NCBI GenBank assembly: GCA_029287455.1
Contig: JARFRB010000025.1
Location: 1 to 64,000, forward strand
DNA: 64,000 nt
Direction of reading: 5' to 3'
Source: Pelagibius litoralis
Lineage (GTDB): Bacteria; Pseudomonadota; Alphaproteobacteria; Kiloniellales; DSM-21159
Position numbers and translations under genes: made by a program. Under the pieces are notes generated by a model. That model saw only the letters and a list, made by a program, of their open reading frames with translations, searched no databases and was not told where the DNA came from. Of this stretch, positions 37,993 through 47,787 are shown piece after piece (the stretch's first letter is position 1; the number at the start of each line of letters is the position of its first letter).

Positions 37993-38511
37993 ATGAAGGT
38001 TCTTGGCATCACGGGCTGGAGCGGAAGCGGCAAGACCACCTTGCTCAGCGGCCTGATTCCCGCGCTGGTCAAGCGTGGCCACCGCGTCTCCACGATAAAG
38101 CATGCCCACCACGCCTTCGACGTGGATACTCCCGGCAAGGATTCTTACGAGCACCGTAAGGCAGGCGCCACCGAGGTCCTGGTCTCCTCGGCCAAGCGCT
38201 GGGCCTTGATGCATGAGCATCGGGGCGCGCCGGAGCCCGGCCTCGAAGACCTCATCGCGCAGATGTCCCCGGTCGATCTGCTGATCGTCGAGGGCTTCAA
38301 GCGGGACTCTCACGAAAAGATCGAGGTCTTCCGCCGCGCGGTTGGCAAATCCCTCCTCGCGCGAGAGGACCCCCGGATCGTCGGGATTGCCAGCGACGGG
38401 CCCGTGCCGGAAGTCGACCGCCCCTTGCTGGACCTAAACGATATCGAGGCGATCGCGGATTTCGTCGTGGCGCATTGCGGATTGGCCCAAGCGCCGCGCA
38501 AGGAGGGCTGA
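37993..38511 (+). CDS. mobB: Molybdopterin-guanine dinucleotide biosynthesis protein MobB
   Basis: MobB is a small GTP-binding accessory protein for attaching GMP to molybdopterin. The 172-residue protein has the P-loop GWSGSGKTTLLSGLIPAL and the family motif STIKHAHHAFDVDTPGKDSY, then LLIVEGFKRD. It starts 23 bp after pgsA and shares a base with the moeA start (TGATG), indicating coupling. It may serve bis-MGD enzymes elsewhere; MsrP in this window uses plain Mo-MPT. Confidence 0.95.
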   Translation: MKVLGITGWSGSGKTTLLSGLIPALVKRGHRVSTIKHAHHAFDVDTPGKDSYEHRKAGATEVLVSSAKRWALMHEHRGAPEPGLEDLIAQMSPVDLLIVEGFKRDSHEKIEVFRRAVGKSLLAREDPRIVGIASDGPVPEVDRPLLDLNDIEAIADFVVAHCGLAQAPRKEG

Positions 38512-39767
38512 TGGCGCAGCTCTCCGACGACTGTTTCGCCCACGGCGGCAAGCTGCTTCGAACGGACGAAGCGCTCGCGCTAATCGAAGCGCGCGTCACC
38601 GCGGTGGCGGAATCGCAGGAAGTGCCCTTGGCCGAGAGCTTCGGCCGGATCTTAGCCGAGGACCTCGTCGCTCCAGCCAACGTGCCCCCGCATGCGAACT
38701 CGGCGGTTGACGGCTATGCCGTATTCTTCGACGATCTTTCCGCGGAGGAAGAAACGCGCCTTCAAATTACCGGCCGGTCAGCTGCGGGCCACCCCAGCGC
38801 CCAGCCGGCGCGGAGAGGATCTGCGGTCCGGATTTTCACAGGCGCCATGCTGCCCGATGGGCCCGATACCGTAATGATGCAAGAGGACTGCCGGGTCGAA
38901 GGCGGCACGGTGATTATCGCGCCGGGAATCAAGCGCGGCGCGAACCTCCGCCAAGCGGGGGAGGATATCCGGGCGGGGAGCGTGGTGCTGAGGCGGGGGC
39001 AAAGGCTGCGCGCCCAGGACGTTGGCCAAGCCGCCGCCATAGGACGCTCCCAGGTATGGGTATCAATACCCTTGAAGGCGGCCATCTTTTCCACCGGCGA
39101 TGAGCTGCGCGAACCGGGCAAACCGCTGGATCCGGGCTCCATCTACGACTCCAATCGCTACACGGTCGGCGCCCTGCTGCGCGGCCTGGGCTGCCAAGTC
39201 GCCGATCTGGGTATTCTGCCGGATCGTGAGTCCGAGGTGCGCGCCGCGCTTTCTGAAGCTATGAGAGAGCACGATCTCGTCTTAACCAGCGGCGGGGTTT
39301 CCGTTGGCGAGGAAGATCACGTCAAGCAAGCGGTCGAGGCCCTGGGGCGGATCCACGCTTGGCGTCTGGCGATCAAGCCGGGCCGCCCTGTCGCCTTGGG
39401 TCAGCTCGGCAGGATTCCCTTTGTGGGGCTTCCGGGTAATCCGGTAGCGGTCATGGTAACCTTCCTGACGCTGGTGCGGCCCTTGGTGCTGCGCATGATG
39501 GGTGGAACCGTCGAGCCGCCGCGCCGCTTCCCGGTGCGCGCGGACTTTCCGCACCGCAAAAAAAAGGACCGCCGCGAGTGGCTGCGCGCGACCTTGACCG
39601 AAGCGGCGGACGGAACGCCTCTTGCCCACAAGTTTCCACGTGACGGGGCGGGCATCCTGTCGTCCATGGTGGAATCCGACGGGCTGATCGAACTGCCGGA
39701 GGACTTGACCCAGCTTGAACCCGGCAGCATGGTCGCGTTTCTTCCGTTCAGCGAGATGATGCCCTGA
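38511..39767 (+). CDS. moeA: Molybdopterin molybdenumtransferase MoeA
   Basis: MoeA inserts molybdate into adenylylated molybdopterin. The 418-residue protein has the N-terminal domain (PPHANSAVDGYAV) and the MoeA/MogA domain (IFSTGDEL; YDSNRYTV; VLTSGGVSVGEEDHVKQAVE; GLPGNPVAVMVTF). ATG at 38511 overlaps the mobB TGA by one base and is preceded by AAGGAGGG, so the open frame upstream is not used. It is part of a four-gene cofactor cluster. Confidence 0.96.
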   Translation: MAQLSDDCFAHGGKLLRTDEALALIEARVTAVAESQEVPLAESFGRILAEDLVAPANVPPHANSAVDGYAVFFDDLSAEEETRLQITGRSAAGHPSAQPARRGSAVRIFTGAMLPDGPDTVMMQEDCRVEGGTVIIAPGIKRGANLRQAGEDIRAGSVVLRRGQRLRAQDVGQAAAIGRSQVWVSIPLKAAIFSTGDELREPGKPLDPGSIYDSNRYTVGALLRGLGCQVADLGILPDRESEVRAALSEAMREHDLVLTSGGVSVGEEDHVKQAVEALGRIHAWRLAIKPGRPVALGQLGRIPFVGLPGNPVAVMVTFLTLVRPLVLRMMGGTVEPPRRFPVRADFPHRKKKDRREWLRATLTEAADGTPLAHKFPRDGAGILSSMVESDGLIELPEDLTQLEPGSMVAFLPFSEMMP

Positions 39768-39801
39768 CGCGTGCAAACGCCCCAGGGCTGGGAGACCTTA
39801 G

Positions 39802-40053
39802 GTGAAGCTGTTGTATTTTGCCTGGCTGCGCACCCGGATCGGCATCGGCGAGGAAACCGTCGAGCCGCCGCCCGAAGTTCGCACCGTGGCGGACCTTCTG
39901 AATTGGCTGCCGACTCGCGGGGCCAACTTCGCCCAGGCCCTCGCGGACCCCAACGCCATCCGGGTCGCCGTCAACCAAGACTACGCGAAACCCGCCGACC
40001 CAATTTTACCGGGCGACGAAGTGGCCCTCTTTCCGCCGGTGACCGGAGGCTGA
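39802..40053 (+). CDS. moaD: Molybdopterin synthase sulfur carrier subunit MoaD
   Basis: MoaD carries the thiocarboxylate that supplies sulfur for molybdopterin. The 83-residue ubiquitin-like protein ends in the required Gly-Gly (VALFPPVTGG). The start is GTG at 39802, with GGGAG upstream. It lies 4 bp before moaE. Confidence 0.95.
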   Translation: MKLLYFAWLRTRIGIGEETVEPPPEVRTVADLLNWLPTRGANFAQALADPNAIRVAVNQDYAKPADPILPGDEVALFPPVTGG

Positions 40054-40057
40054 AGCC

Positions 40058-40513
40058 ATGGCCGTGCGGGTGCAGCGAGAAGATTTCGACCTCGGTAAGG
40101 AGCTGGCGGGCCTGACGCGAGGCAACACCGCCATCGGCGGGGTCACAAGCTTTGTCGGCCTGGTGCGCGATCTGACCGACGACAAGGGTTTGTCCGCCAT
40201 GACCTTGGAGCATTATCCCGGCATGACCGAGCGCATGCTCGAGCGGATCGACTCCGAGGCTCACGACCGCTGGCCCTTGGAGGCCACGCTGATCGTGCAC
40301 CGCTATGGCCGCATGGAGCCAGGCGAGCAGATTGTGCTGGTGATCGCCGCCAGCGCCCACCGCCAGGCGGCTTTCGAGGCCTGCCATTTCCTGATCGACT
40401 GGCTAAAAACCCAAGCCCCCTTCTGGAAGGTCGAGGAAGCGCGCGACGGCACGGCCGAATGGGTCGAAGCCCGCGATAGCGACGACGACGCGGCCGCGCG
40501 CTGGGAAAAGTAA
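40058..40513 (+). CDS. moaE: Molybdopterin synthase catalytic subunit MoaE
   Basis: MoaE converts cyclic pyranopterin monophosphate to molybdopterin using MoaD. The 151-residue protein has family motifs GAVTSFVGLVR-like text (GGVTSFVGLVRD), LEHYPGM, HRYGRMEPGEQIVLV and SAHRQAAFEACHFLIDWLK, with catalytic Lys in PFWKVEE. It ends the pgsA-mobB-moeA-moaD-moaE run; a repeat element follows. Confidence 0.96.
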   Translation: MAVRVQREDFDLGKELAGLTRGNTAIGGVTSFVGLVRDLTDDKGLSAMTLEHYPGMTERMLERIDSEAHDRWPLEATLIVHRYGRMEPGEQIVLVIAASAHRQAAFEACHFLIDWLKTQAPFWKVEEARDGTAEWVEARDSDDDAAARWEK

Positions 40514-40570
40514 CGCGGGCGCGGCGTGGCAACCGCCCCTCGCCCGCCATTGCGAGCCGCCTCCTTCTTC

Positions 40571-40690
40571 GTCATTGCGAGCCGAAGGCGTGGCAATCCA
40601 GAGTTTGTGGTTTCTGACCGCCGCCGGAAACAAACACCTCTGGATCGCCACGCCTTCGGCTCGCAATGACGGCAAGAGGGGGGCAGGCCT
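40571..40690. repeat. Interspersed palindromic repeat, copy B
   Basis: The left arm (40571-40602) starts GTCATTGCGAGCCGAAGGCG and the right arm (40639-40670) is its inverse, ending CGGCTCGCAATGAC; they match almost perfectly. The 36-bp spacer has a second internal inverted segment (GTTT.GTTTC / GAAACAAAC). A degenerate extra right half-arm follows (CCTTCGGCTCGCGATGAC). It lies between moaE and the leftward acetyltransferase remnant. A degenerate half-arm also precedes it at about 40546-40560. Confidence 0.9.
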
Positions 40691-40742
40691 TCGGCTCGCG
40701 ATGACGGAGGCCGGAAAATGCCGCTATTTCGGGCCTTCCGAA

Positions 40743-41217
40743 CTAAGCGGACTCAGCCAGATCGCAGGTCATGAAGAGGCTGTGCGGATCCGGCGCGTAG
40801 TCGGCGAATGGGGGGCACTCAACGAAACCGTGACGCCGGTAAAGTGCCACGGCCGGCTTGAAATAGTCCGACACGCCGGTTTCCAAACTTAGCCGAGCCA
40901 CGCCCTTGGCCTTCGCATCCGCCATGATGTGCCGGAGTATGGCGGCACCGACACCCCCGCCCCGCCTGAACGACGTGCATCGATTTAACCTCCCCATGGT
41001 CCGGGGAGATTCGCTTCCACGCCCCGACACCCTCAAGGGTCTCCCCCCGCCAGATCGACCAGAAAGAGATCTCGGGGGACTTCAGGCCGCCGACGTCAAG
41101 CGCATGGGCACTGCACGGCGGCGCCTCGGCCCGCGCCGTCACCACATGATGGCGCAGCAGCTCGACGACCCGGGGGTCGTCGAGCCCGCCTGGCTGTATT
41201 CGTATCGAAGGACTCAC
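40743..41217 (-). pseudogene. GNAT acetyltransferase, frameshifted
   Basis: Two overlapping frames together make one GNAT protein. The first (from ATG at 41217) gives SPSIRIQPGGLDDPRVVELL through GVGAWKRISPDHGEVKSMHV; the second continues RRGGGVGAAILRHIMADAKA (the acetyl-CoA motif) through LYRRHGFVECPPFADYAPDP to a TAG at 40743. The switch occurs in a G-rich run at about 40954-40966 and is explained by one extra base (or two missing). It is either a recent pseudogene or a sequencing error. When intact it would be about 158 residues and acetylate an unknown amine. Confidence 0.85.
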
Positions 41218-41246
41218 GTCAGCCGGGCCAAATCCGCTTTGCCCCG

Positions 41247-42152
41247 TTAAGCGGCGCTCGCCGAAGCCGCAGCGGCCTTATCGTTGGGGCGCTGAACCAA
41301 CGCGTCGTAGGCTTCCAGCAATTCTCGGGTGATCTTGCCCGGCGTGAAGTGGTACTGGTCGATCTCGCTGACGGGCGTCACCTCGACCGCCGTGCCGGTC
41401 AGAAACACCTCCTGAGTGTTCGCCAACTCCTCCGGCATGATCGCGCGTTCGACGACCTCGTAGCCGCGCTCACGGGCCAGATCGATAACCGTACGGCGGG
41501 TGATCCCGTCCAGAAAGCAATCGGGTGTGGGCGTATGGAGCTTGCCATCCTGCACCAGGAAAATGTTCGCGCCCGTCGCCTCGGCGATGCGCCCGCGCCA
41601 ATCCAGCATCAGGGCATCGTTATAGCCGCGCTGCTCGGCGTCGTGCTTGGACAAAGTGCAGATCATGTAGAGACCGGCCGCCTTCGACACGACCGGGGCC
41701 GTGGCCGGGTCCGGGCGGCGGTACTTTGCGAAGGTCATGCGGATGCCCTTCAGCCGAGCCTCCGGAGAGAAGTAAGCAGGCCATTCCCAAGCGGCCACCG
41801 CTAGATGAATCTTATTCTGCTGGGCCGAAACCCCCATCATCTCGCTGCCGCGCCACGCGATCGGCCGGACATAGCCGTCCACGATCCCGTTTGCCTTGAG
41901 CACCGCCTCGGTCGCGGCATCGATTTCCGCAACGCTGTAGGGGATCTCGAAGCCCATCAACTCGGCGGACTTATGCAAACGCTCGTGGTGCTCGGTCATT
42001 TTGAAGACCTGGCCGCCGTAGCATCGCTCACCCTCGAAAACGGCACTCGCGTAGTGCAGCCCGTGACTGAGGATGTGCAGCTTGGCCTCGCGCCAAGGCA
42101 CCAGCTCGCCGTCAAACCAAATAACGCCGTCGCGATCGTCGAAGGGAAGCAT
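41247..42152 (-). CDS. ilvE: Branched-chain amino acid aminotransferase
   Basis: IlvE performs the last step of valine, leucine and isoleucine synthesis. The 301-residue protein is PLP fold type IV: GVIWFDGELVPWREAKLHIL at the start, PLP Lys in VVSKAAGLYM, and motifs EATGANIFLV, TPTPDCFLDGITRRTVIDLA and EVFLTGTAVEVTPV. The length is normal. It is transcribed away from a MarR gene, with a 226-bp gap containing an inverted repeat. Confidence 0.95.
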   Translation of the reverse strand: MLPFDDRDGVIWFDGELVPWREAKLHILSHGLHYASAVFEGERCYGGQVFKMTEHHERLHKSAELMGFEIPYSVAEIDAATEAVLKANGIVDGYVRPIAWRGSEMMGVSAQQNKIHLAVAAWEWPAYFSPEARLKGIRMTFAKYRRPDPATAPVVSKAAGLYMICTLSKHDAEQRGYNDALMLDWRGRIAEATGANIFLVQDGKLHTPTPDCFLDGITRRTVIDLARERGYEVVERAIMPEELANTQEVFLTGTAVEVTPVSEIDQYHFTPGKITRELLEAYDALVQRPNDKAAAASASAA

Positions 42153-42299
42153 GAAAATCTGGGTCCTCCGGCCCTATAACATTGATTTCGTTGCTGGCGT
42201 CCGCTCTATTCCTCTACCGAGAACGGGGCGCCGGTGATCCGCCTGACGAGACTGGCATCAATCGCGAATCGTTCGTTCGTTTCAACAGGCGACTCGTTA

Positions 42300-42339
42300 T
42301 TGTTACTTTGTGTCTCGTTTGCTGAAACATAAGTAACAA
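42300..42339. promoter_or_regulatory. Inverted repeat in the ilvE-MarR gap, possible operator
   Basis: TTGTTACTT (42300-42308) and AAGTAACAA (42331-42339) are perfect 9-bp inverted arms spaced by 22 nt. A second nested pair, GTTTCA (42279) and TGAAAC (42323), is partly interleaved. The segment is AT-rich. MarR proteins often repress their own divergent promoter, so this is a candidate site. Confidence 0.4.
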
Positions 42340-42378
42340 GCTTGTGGAAATATGTCAACATGGCTGACGTAAAAAATT

Positions 42379-42909
42379 ATGCCCGACTCTAAAACACCAA
42401 GCGCCAACCCGCTTTTCCTGCGCGAGGAGGAACTGCGGCAAGGCATCGAGTTGCTGTTCTTCGCCTACCGCGACTTCACGGCGGAACCCGACGAGATGCT
42501 TGCGCAGTATGGCTTTGGCCGGGCGCACCACCGTGTGATCTATTTCGTCGGGCGCAATCCGCGCCTGCCCGTGAGCGACCTGCTCGCCATCCTCAAGATC
42601 ACCAAGCAAAGCCTGTCGCGTGTCCTCAGCCAGCTTGTGCAGGAGGGCTTTGTGGTCCAGCGCCCGGGCACCCGGGACCGCCGCCAGCGCCTGCTCGAGC
42701 TCACGGAGAAAGGCGAGGAGCTGGAGCGGCGGCTCACGGAGAACCAGAGAGCGCGCTTCGCGCGGGCCTATCGCGCGGCGGGAGCCGACGCGGTTGAGGG
42801 GTTCCGCAAGGTGATGCTGGGTCTGATCAACGCCGAGGACAGGCGGCGCTTCGGCAGCTTTGAAGGCCCGAGGGCACCTGAGCCCGCGCGCGGGCAGCAG
42901 GAAGTCTAG
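42379..42909 (+). CDS. petP: MarR family regulator, PetP-like
   Basis: This 176-residue winged-helix protein has LPVSDLLAILKITKQSLSRV (recognition helix region) and the wing RPGTRDRRQRLLELTEKG. In Rhodobacter capsulatus the MarR-type PetP is encoded next to the response regulator PetR and together they are required for cytochrome bc1 and c2 gene expression; this protein and the next gene fit that pair. There is no clear Shine-Dalgarno at ATG 42379. Symbol by context and family; function inferred. Confidence 0.78.
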   Translation: MPDSKTPSANPLFLREEELRQGIELLFFAYRDFTAEPDEMLAQYGFGRAHHRVIYFVGRNPRLPVSDLLAILKITKQSLSRVLSQLVQEGFVVQRPGTRDRRQRLLELTEKGEELERRLTENQRARFARAYRAAGADAVEGFRKVMLGLINAEDRRRFGSFEGPRAPEPARGQQEV

Positions 42910-43010
42910 CCCGCCGGGCCTTCCGCGAGGCAAGGAAGCGGCGCTCACGGGTGACGCGGCGAGCGGGGCTACTTCGAACCCGCTCTAGGCGTTCGTGACC
43001 AGAACGACGT

Positions 43011-43712
43011 ATGATGGAAAGCATGGACACGCAAACCAACCATATCCTTGTGGTCGATGACGACGAGCGGCTTCGCGACCTGCTGCGGCGCTTCCTGTCC
43101 GAACAGGGGTTTCGCGTCACGACGGTCGCCGACGCGGCGGAAGCCCGGCGCCAGCTCGCGGTGCTCGATTTCGACCTTATCGTCCTGGATATCATGATGC
43201 CCGGCGAGGATGGCTTGGAGTTGACCCAGTCCTTGCGTGAGGAAAGCCAGGTTCCCATCCTGCTTCTCACCGCCATGGAGGAAACCGAGAGTCGCATCAC
43301 GGGTTTGGAAAGTGGGGCCGACGACTACCTGCCCAAACCCTTTGAGCCCCGCGAACTGGTGTTGCGCATCCAAGCGATCCTGCGCCGCGTCAACCGGCAA
43401 AACGAAGCGCCAGGCGGCAACAAGGTCTACTTCGGCGGTTTCGTATTCGATCGGGACCGTGACGAGCTACGCAAGGGCGATGCCTACGTGCGCCTGACGG
43501 CGGCCGAGACGCTCTTGCTGAAGGCCTTGGCGCGCAGTCCGGGAACGCCGGTGGACCGGGACGACCTCACGGCCGAGAGCGAGCTGATCGGCAATCAGCG
43601 GACCATCGACGTCCAGGTCACGCGGTTGAGGCGCAAGATCGAAAGTGACCCGAAGTACCCGCGTTATCTCCAGACAGTCCGCGGGACCGGCTACGTGTTG
43701 ATCACGGACTGA
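43011..43712 (+). CDS. petR: OmpR-family response regulator, PetR-like
   Basis: The receiver domain (residues 10-125) has the acidic pair in LVVDDDERL, phosphoacceptor Asp in LIVLDIMMPG and Lys in DYLPKPFEP. The C-terminal winged helix (residues 140-230) ends RTIDVQVTRLRRKIESDPK...RGTGYVLI. The start may be 43011, 43014 or 43023; MDTQTNHIL (43023) looks most family-like, but the spacing of any ribosome site is poor. A histidine kinase follows 7 bp on, forming a two-component system. Confidence 0.9.
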   Translation: MMESMDTQTNHILVVDDDERLRDLLRRFLSEQGFRVTTVADAAEARRQLAVLDFDLIVLDIMMPGEDGLELTQSLREESQVPILLLTAMEETESRITGLESGADDYLPKPFEPRELVLRIQAILRRVNRQNEAPGGNKVYFGGFVFDRDRDELRKGDAYVRLTAAETLLLKALARSPGTPVDRDDLTAESELIGNQRTIDVQVTRLRRKIESDPKYPRYLQTVRGTGYVLITD

Positions 43713-43719
43713 CCCGGCC

Positions 43720-45123
43720 ATGGCGACGCAAGACTTAGACCTCAGGCAAGCCCCACGGCCAGCGAAGCCCGCCGCCGACCCGGTGTTGACCGCCGCAGTG
43801 CGGCCGCCGCGAGAGTCCCTGCTGGCCCGTTTGGCGCCCCGCAGCTTCCTCGGCCGGTCCTTGCTCATCATCTTCGTGCCGGTGGTCTTGCTCCAGGTAA
43901 TCTCGACCTGGGCTTTCTACGAGCGCCACTACGACACGATCACCCGGCGCTTGAGCCAGGCGGTCGCCGGCGAAATCCTGGGCCTCGTGGACGTGCTGGA
44001 CAACCAGTTCGACCCCGGCACCATCGAACGGGTGATCGAGTTGGCCGGCCGCGCCTTCTCCTTGCAGGTTTCCCTCGACGAGGCGACGGAGCTGCCGCCC
44101 CAAAAAACCTATATCTGGCCCTCCATTCTTGAGGAAAAGCTCACGCAAGCCCTGCGGGAACGGCTCAATTACCCCTATATCATCGATACCCGCTCCCTGC
44201 CCGATCAGGTTTTGATCCAAGTGGATCTCGGCGAAACCTTGATGACGGTTCTGGTGCCGCGCGAGCGCCTGTTCAGCTCCACGAGCTATATTTTCATCAG
44301 CTGGATGATCGGCTCCTCGATCGTGCTGTTTCTGATCGCGACGGTTTTCATGCGCAATCAGGTGCGCCCCATCGGCCGACTGGCCCATGCGGCGGACTGT
44401 TTCGGGCGCGGATTGGACGTGGCCGACTTCCGCCCGGAAGGCGCCACGGAAGTGCGCCAGGCGGCCGCGGCCTTCATCAAGATGCGCGAGCGCCTGAAAC
44501 GCCAAATCCAGCAGCGCACCACCATGCTCGCCGGCGTTAGCCACGACCTGCGCACGCCCCTGACCCGCATGAAGCTCGAACTGGCGATGCTCCACAGCCC
44601 GGAGGCCGAAAGTCTCCGCCTCGACGTGGCTCAGATGGAGAAGATGATCGAGGGCTATCTGGCCTTCGCCAGGGGCGAAGGGACAGAGCAGCCCAAGAAG
44701 GTCGACCTTTCAGAACTTATCAGGCAAACCGTAAACGAAGCCCGCCGCGAAGGCGCGGAAGTCGATCTTCATATCGAACAGCAAATGACCGCGACCCTGC
44801 GCCCCGAGGCCATGCGCCGCTGTCTCGCCAACTTGATCGGCAATGCCCACCGCTACGGCGGCCAGGTCTCGGTGCAGGCCGGGCGCCGCAAGCGCGGCTT
44901 CGAGATCCTGATCGACGATACCGGCGAAGGCATCCCCCAGGAGGTCCGGGAAGACGTCTTCAAGCCCTTTATCCGCCTGGAGGAGTCGCGAAACCCAACG
45001 ACCGGCGGCACCGGCCTTGGCCTGACCATCGCCCGCGACGTCGTGCGCGGCCACGGCGGCGACCTCACCCTCGGCGACGCGCCCGGGGGCGGGCTGCGGG
45101 CCAGAATCTGGATCCCGCGATAG
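43720..45123 (+). CDS. EnvZ-type sensor histidine kinase
   Basis: This 467-residue inner-membrane kinase has a transmembrane segment near residue 43 (FLGRSLLIIFVPVVLLQVIS), a periplasmic loop of about 125 residues, a second segment near residue 195 (SYIFISWMIGSSIVLFLIA), a HAMP domain, the H-box SHDLRTPLTRMKLEL, and ATP-binding boxes ANLIGNAHRYG, DDTGEGIPQE and GGTGLGLTIARD. It should phosphorylate the upstream PetR-like regulator. The stimulus is unknown. It ends before a strong hairpin shared with the opposing pyrimidine operon. Confidence 0.93.
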   Translation: MATQDLDLRQAPRPAKPAADPVLTAAVRPPRESLLARLAPRSFLGRSLLIIFVPVVLLQVISTWAFYERHYDTITRRLSQAVAGEILGLVDVLDNQFDPGTIERVIELAGRAFSLQVSLDEATELPPQKTYIWPSILEEKLTQALRERLNYPYIIDTRSLPDQVLIQVDLGETLMTVLVPRERLFSSTSYIFISWMIGSSIVLFLIATVFMRNQVRPIGRLAHAADCFGRGLDVADFRPEGATEVRQAAAAFIKMRERLKRQIQQRTTMLAGVSHDLRTPLTRMKLELAMLHSPEAESLRLDVAQMEKMIEGYLAFARGEGTEQPKKVDLSELIRQTVNEARREGAEVDLHIEQQMTATLRPEAMRRCLANLIGNAHRYGGQVSVQAGRRKRGFEILIDDTGEGIPQEVREDVFKPFIRLEESRNPTTGGTGLGLTIARDVVRGHGGDLTLGDAPGGGLRARIWIPR

Positions 45124-45138
45124 GGCCTGGACACCGAA

Positions 45139-45173
45139 GGGGCGGTGGCGCGGTTCTCCCCCGCCATCGCCCC
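45139..45173. terminator. Strong hairpin between convergent operons, candidate bidirectional terminator
   Basis: GGGGCGGTGGCG (45139-45150) pairs with CGCCATCGCCCC (45162-45173) over 12 bp with one G-T wobble and an 11-nt loop. No clear U-tract follows in either direction, so it may act with Rho or simply block read-through between the kinase gene and pydB. Confidence 0.45.
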
Positions 45174-45219
45174 TCGATCATCTGACCCAACTCATTGGCC
45201 CCAAATCGATGGGCCGAGA

Positions 45220-46689
<1,470 letters not shown>

Positions 46690-46754
46690 CTATTCTTCTA
46701 ATCCGGGACCCCGCCAGGGCCGCGCCGACGGCCCTGGGCAAGAGGTTCCCTGTC

Positions 46755-47741
46755 TTACATTGCCTTGTCGATGACCTCGTGCGTCCAGGCACCCTCCGGG
46801 GCCTGGGTGATCACTGGGTCCGAGCCGCCCGAAAGCAGGGTCTCCACGGTCCGCTCGTAATCGGCCGGATCGAGCTTGCCGTCACTACCGGCGGTCAGCT
46901 TGTTGATCTCGCCCATCATGCGGACCTGATGGTTTTCAGTCTGCGCGCCGGTCGCGTCGTTGTCGAGCACGATCATCGCGGCTTCCTTCGGGTTCTCGCG
47001 CGCCCAGGCCCAGCCCTTCATGCTGGCCTTGACGAAGCGAGCCATCTTGTCGACGAAGGCCGGGTCCTTCAGATCGTCCTCCAGCACGTAGAGGCCGTCT
47101 TCCAGGGTGGCGACGCCCTGGTCCTCGTATTTGAAGACCAACAGCTCCTCCGGCGCGATGCCGGCGTCGATGACCTGCCAGTACTCGTTGTAGGTCATCG
47201 TGGAGATGCAGTCGGCCTGCTTCTGCAACAGGGGATCGACGTTAAAGCCCTGCTTCAGAACGGTGACGCCGTCCGATCCGCCCTCGGTGGGGATGCCGAG
47301 CTTCGACATCCAGCTGAGGAAGGGATACTCGTTGCCGAAGAACCAGACCCCCAGGGTGCGGCCCTTGAAGTCCTCCGGACCCGCGATCCCGGACTCCTTC
47401 AGGCAGGTCAGCATCATGCCCGAGCTCTTGAAGGGCTGCGCGATGTTCACCAAGGGCACGCCCTTTTCGCGCGAAGCGAGCGCGGACGGCATCCAATCGA
47501 TGATGACGTCGGCACCGCCACCGGCGATCACCTGCGGCGGCGCGATATCCGGCCCGCCGGGATTGATGGTGACGTCGAGGCCCTCCTCCTCGTACAAACC
47601 CTTGTCCTTCGCCACGTAGTAGCCGGCGAACTGCGCTTGGGTCACCCACTTGAGTTGCAGCGTCAACTCGTCGGCCGCAAGGGCGGAAGCCGCCGAGGCA
47701 CCAAATGCCACGGCCGCGATCGTACCAATTACCCGTTTCAT
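46755..47741 (-). CDS. ABC transporter substrate-binding protein, NMT1/ThiY-like
   Basis: This 328-residue periplasmic protein has a signal peptide (VIGTIAAVAFGASAASALAA) and the NMT1/Thi5-like fold that binds pyrimidine-type or nitrate-type ligands: LQLKWVTQAQFAGYYVAKDK and GLYEEEGLDVTINPGGPD. ThiY-type relatives bind formylaminopyrimidine. Its place between two permeases/ATPase and dihydropyrimidinase suggests a pyrimidine or related N-heterocycle as ligand, but this is inferred. A good ribosome site (GGGAGA) precedes ATG at 47741. Confidence 0.88.
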   Translation of the reverse strand: MKRVIGTIAAVAFGASAASALAADELTLQLKWVTQAQFAGYYVAKDKGLYEEEGLDVTINPGGPDIAPPQVIAGGGADVIIDWMPSALASREKGVPLVNIAQPFKSSGMMLTCLKESGIAGPEDFKGRTLGVWFFGNEYPFLSWMSKLGIPTEGGSDGVTVLKQGFNVDPLLQKQADCISTMTYNEYWQVIDAGIAPEELLVFKYEDQGVATLEDGLYVLEDDLKDPAFVDKMARFVKASMKGWAWARENPKEAAMIVLDNDATGAQTENHQVRMMGEINKLTAGSDGKLDPADYERTVETLLSGGSDPVITQAPEGAWTHEVIDKAM

Positions 47742-47787
47742 TGCTTCATTCTCCCGTTCAGACTCCCCATGTTCCCCATCCCCGCCG

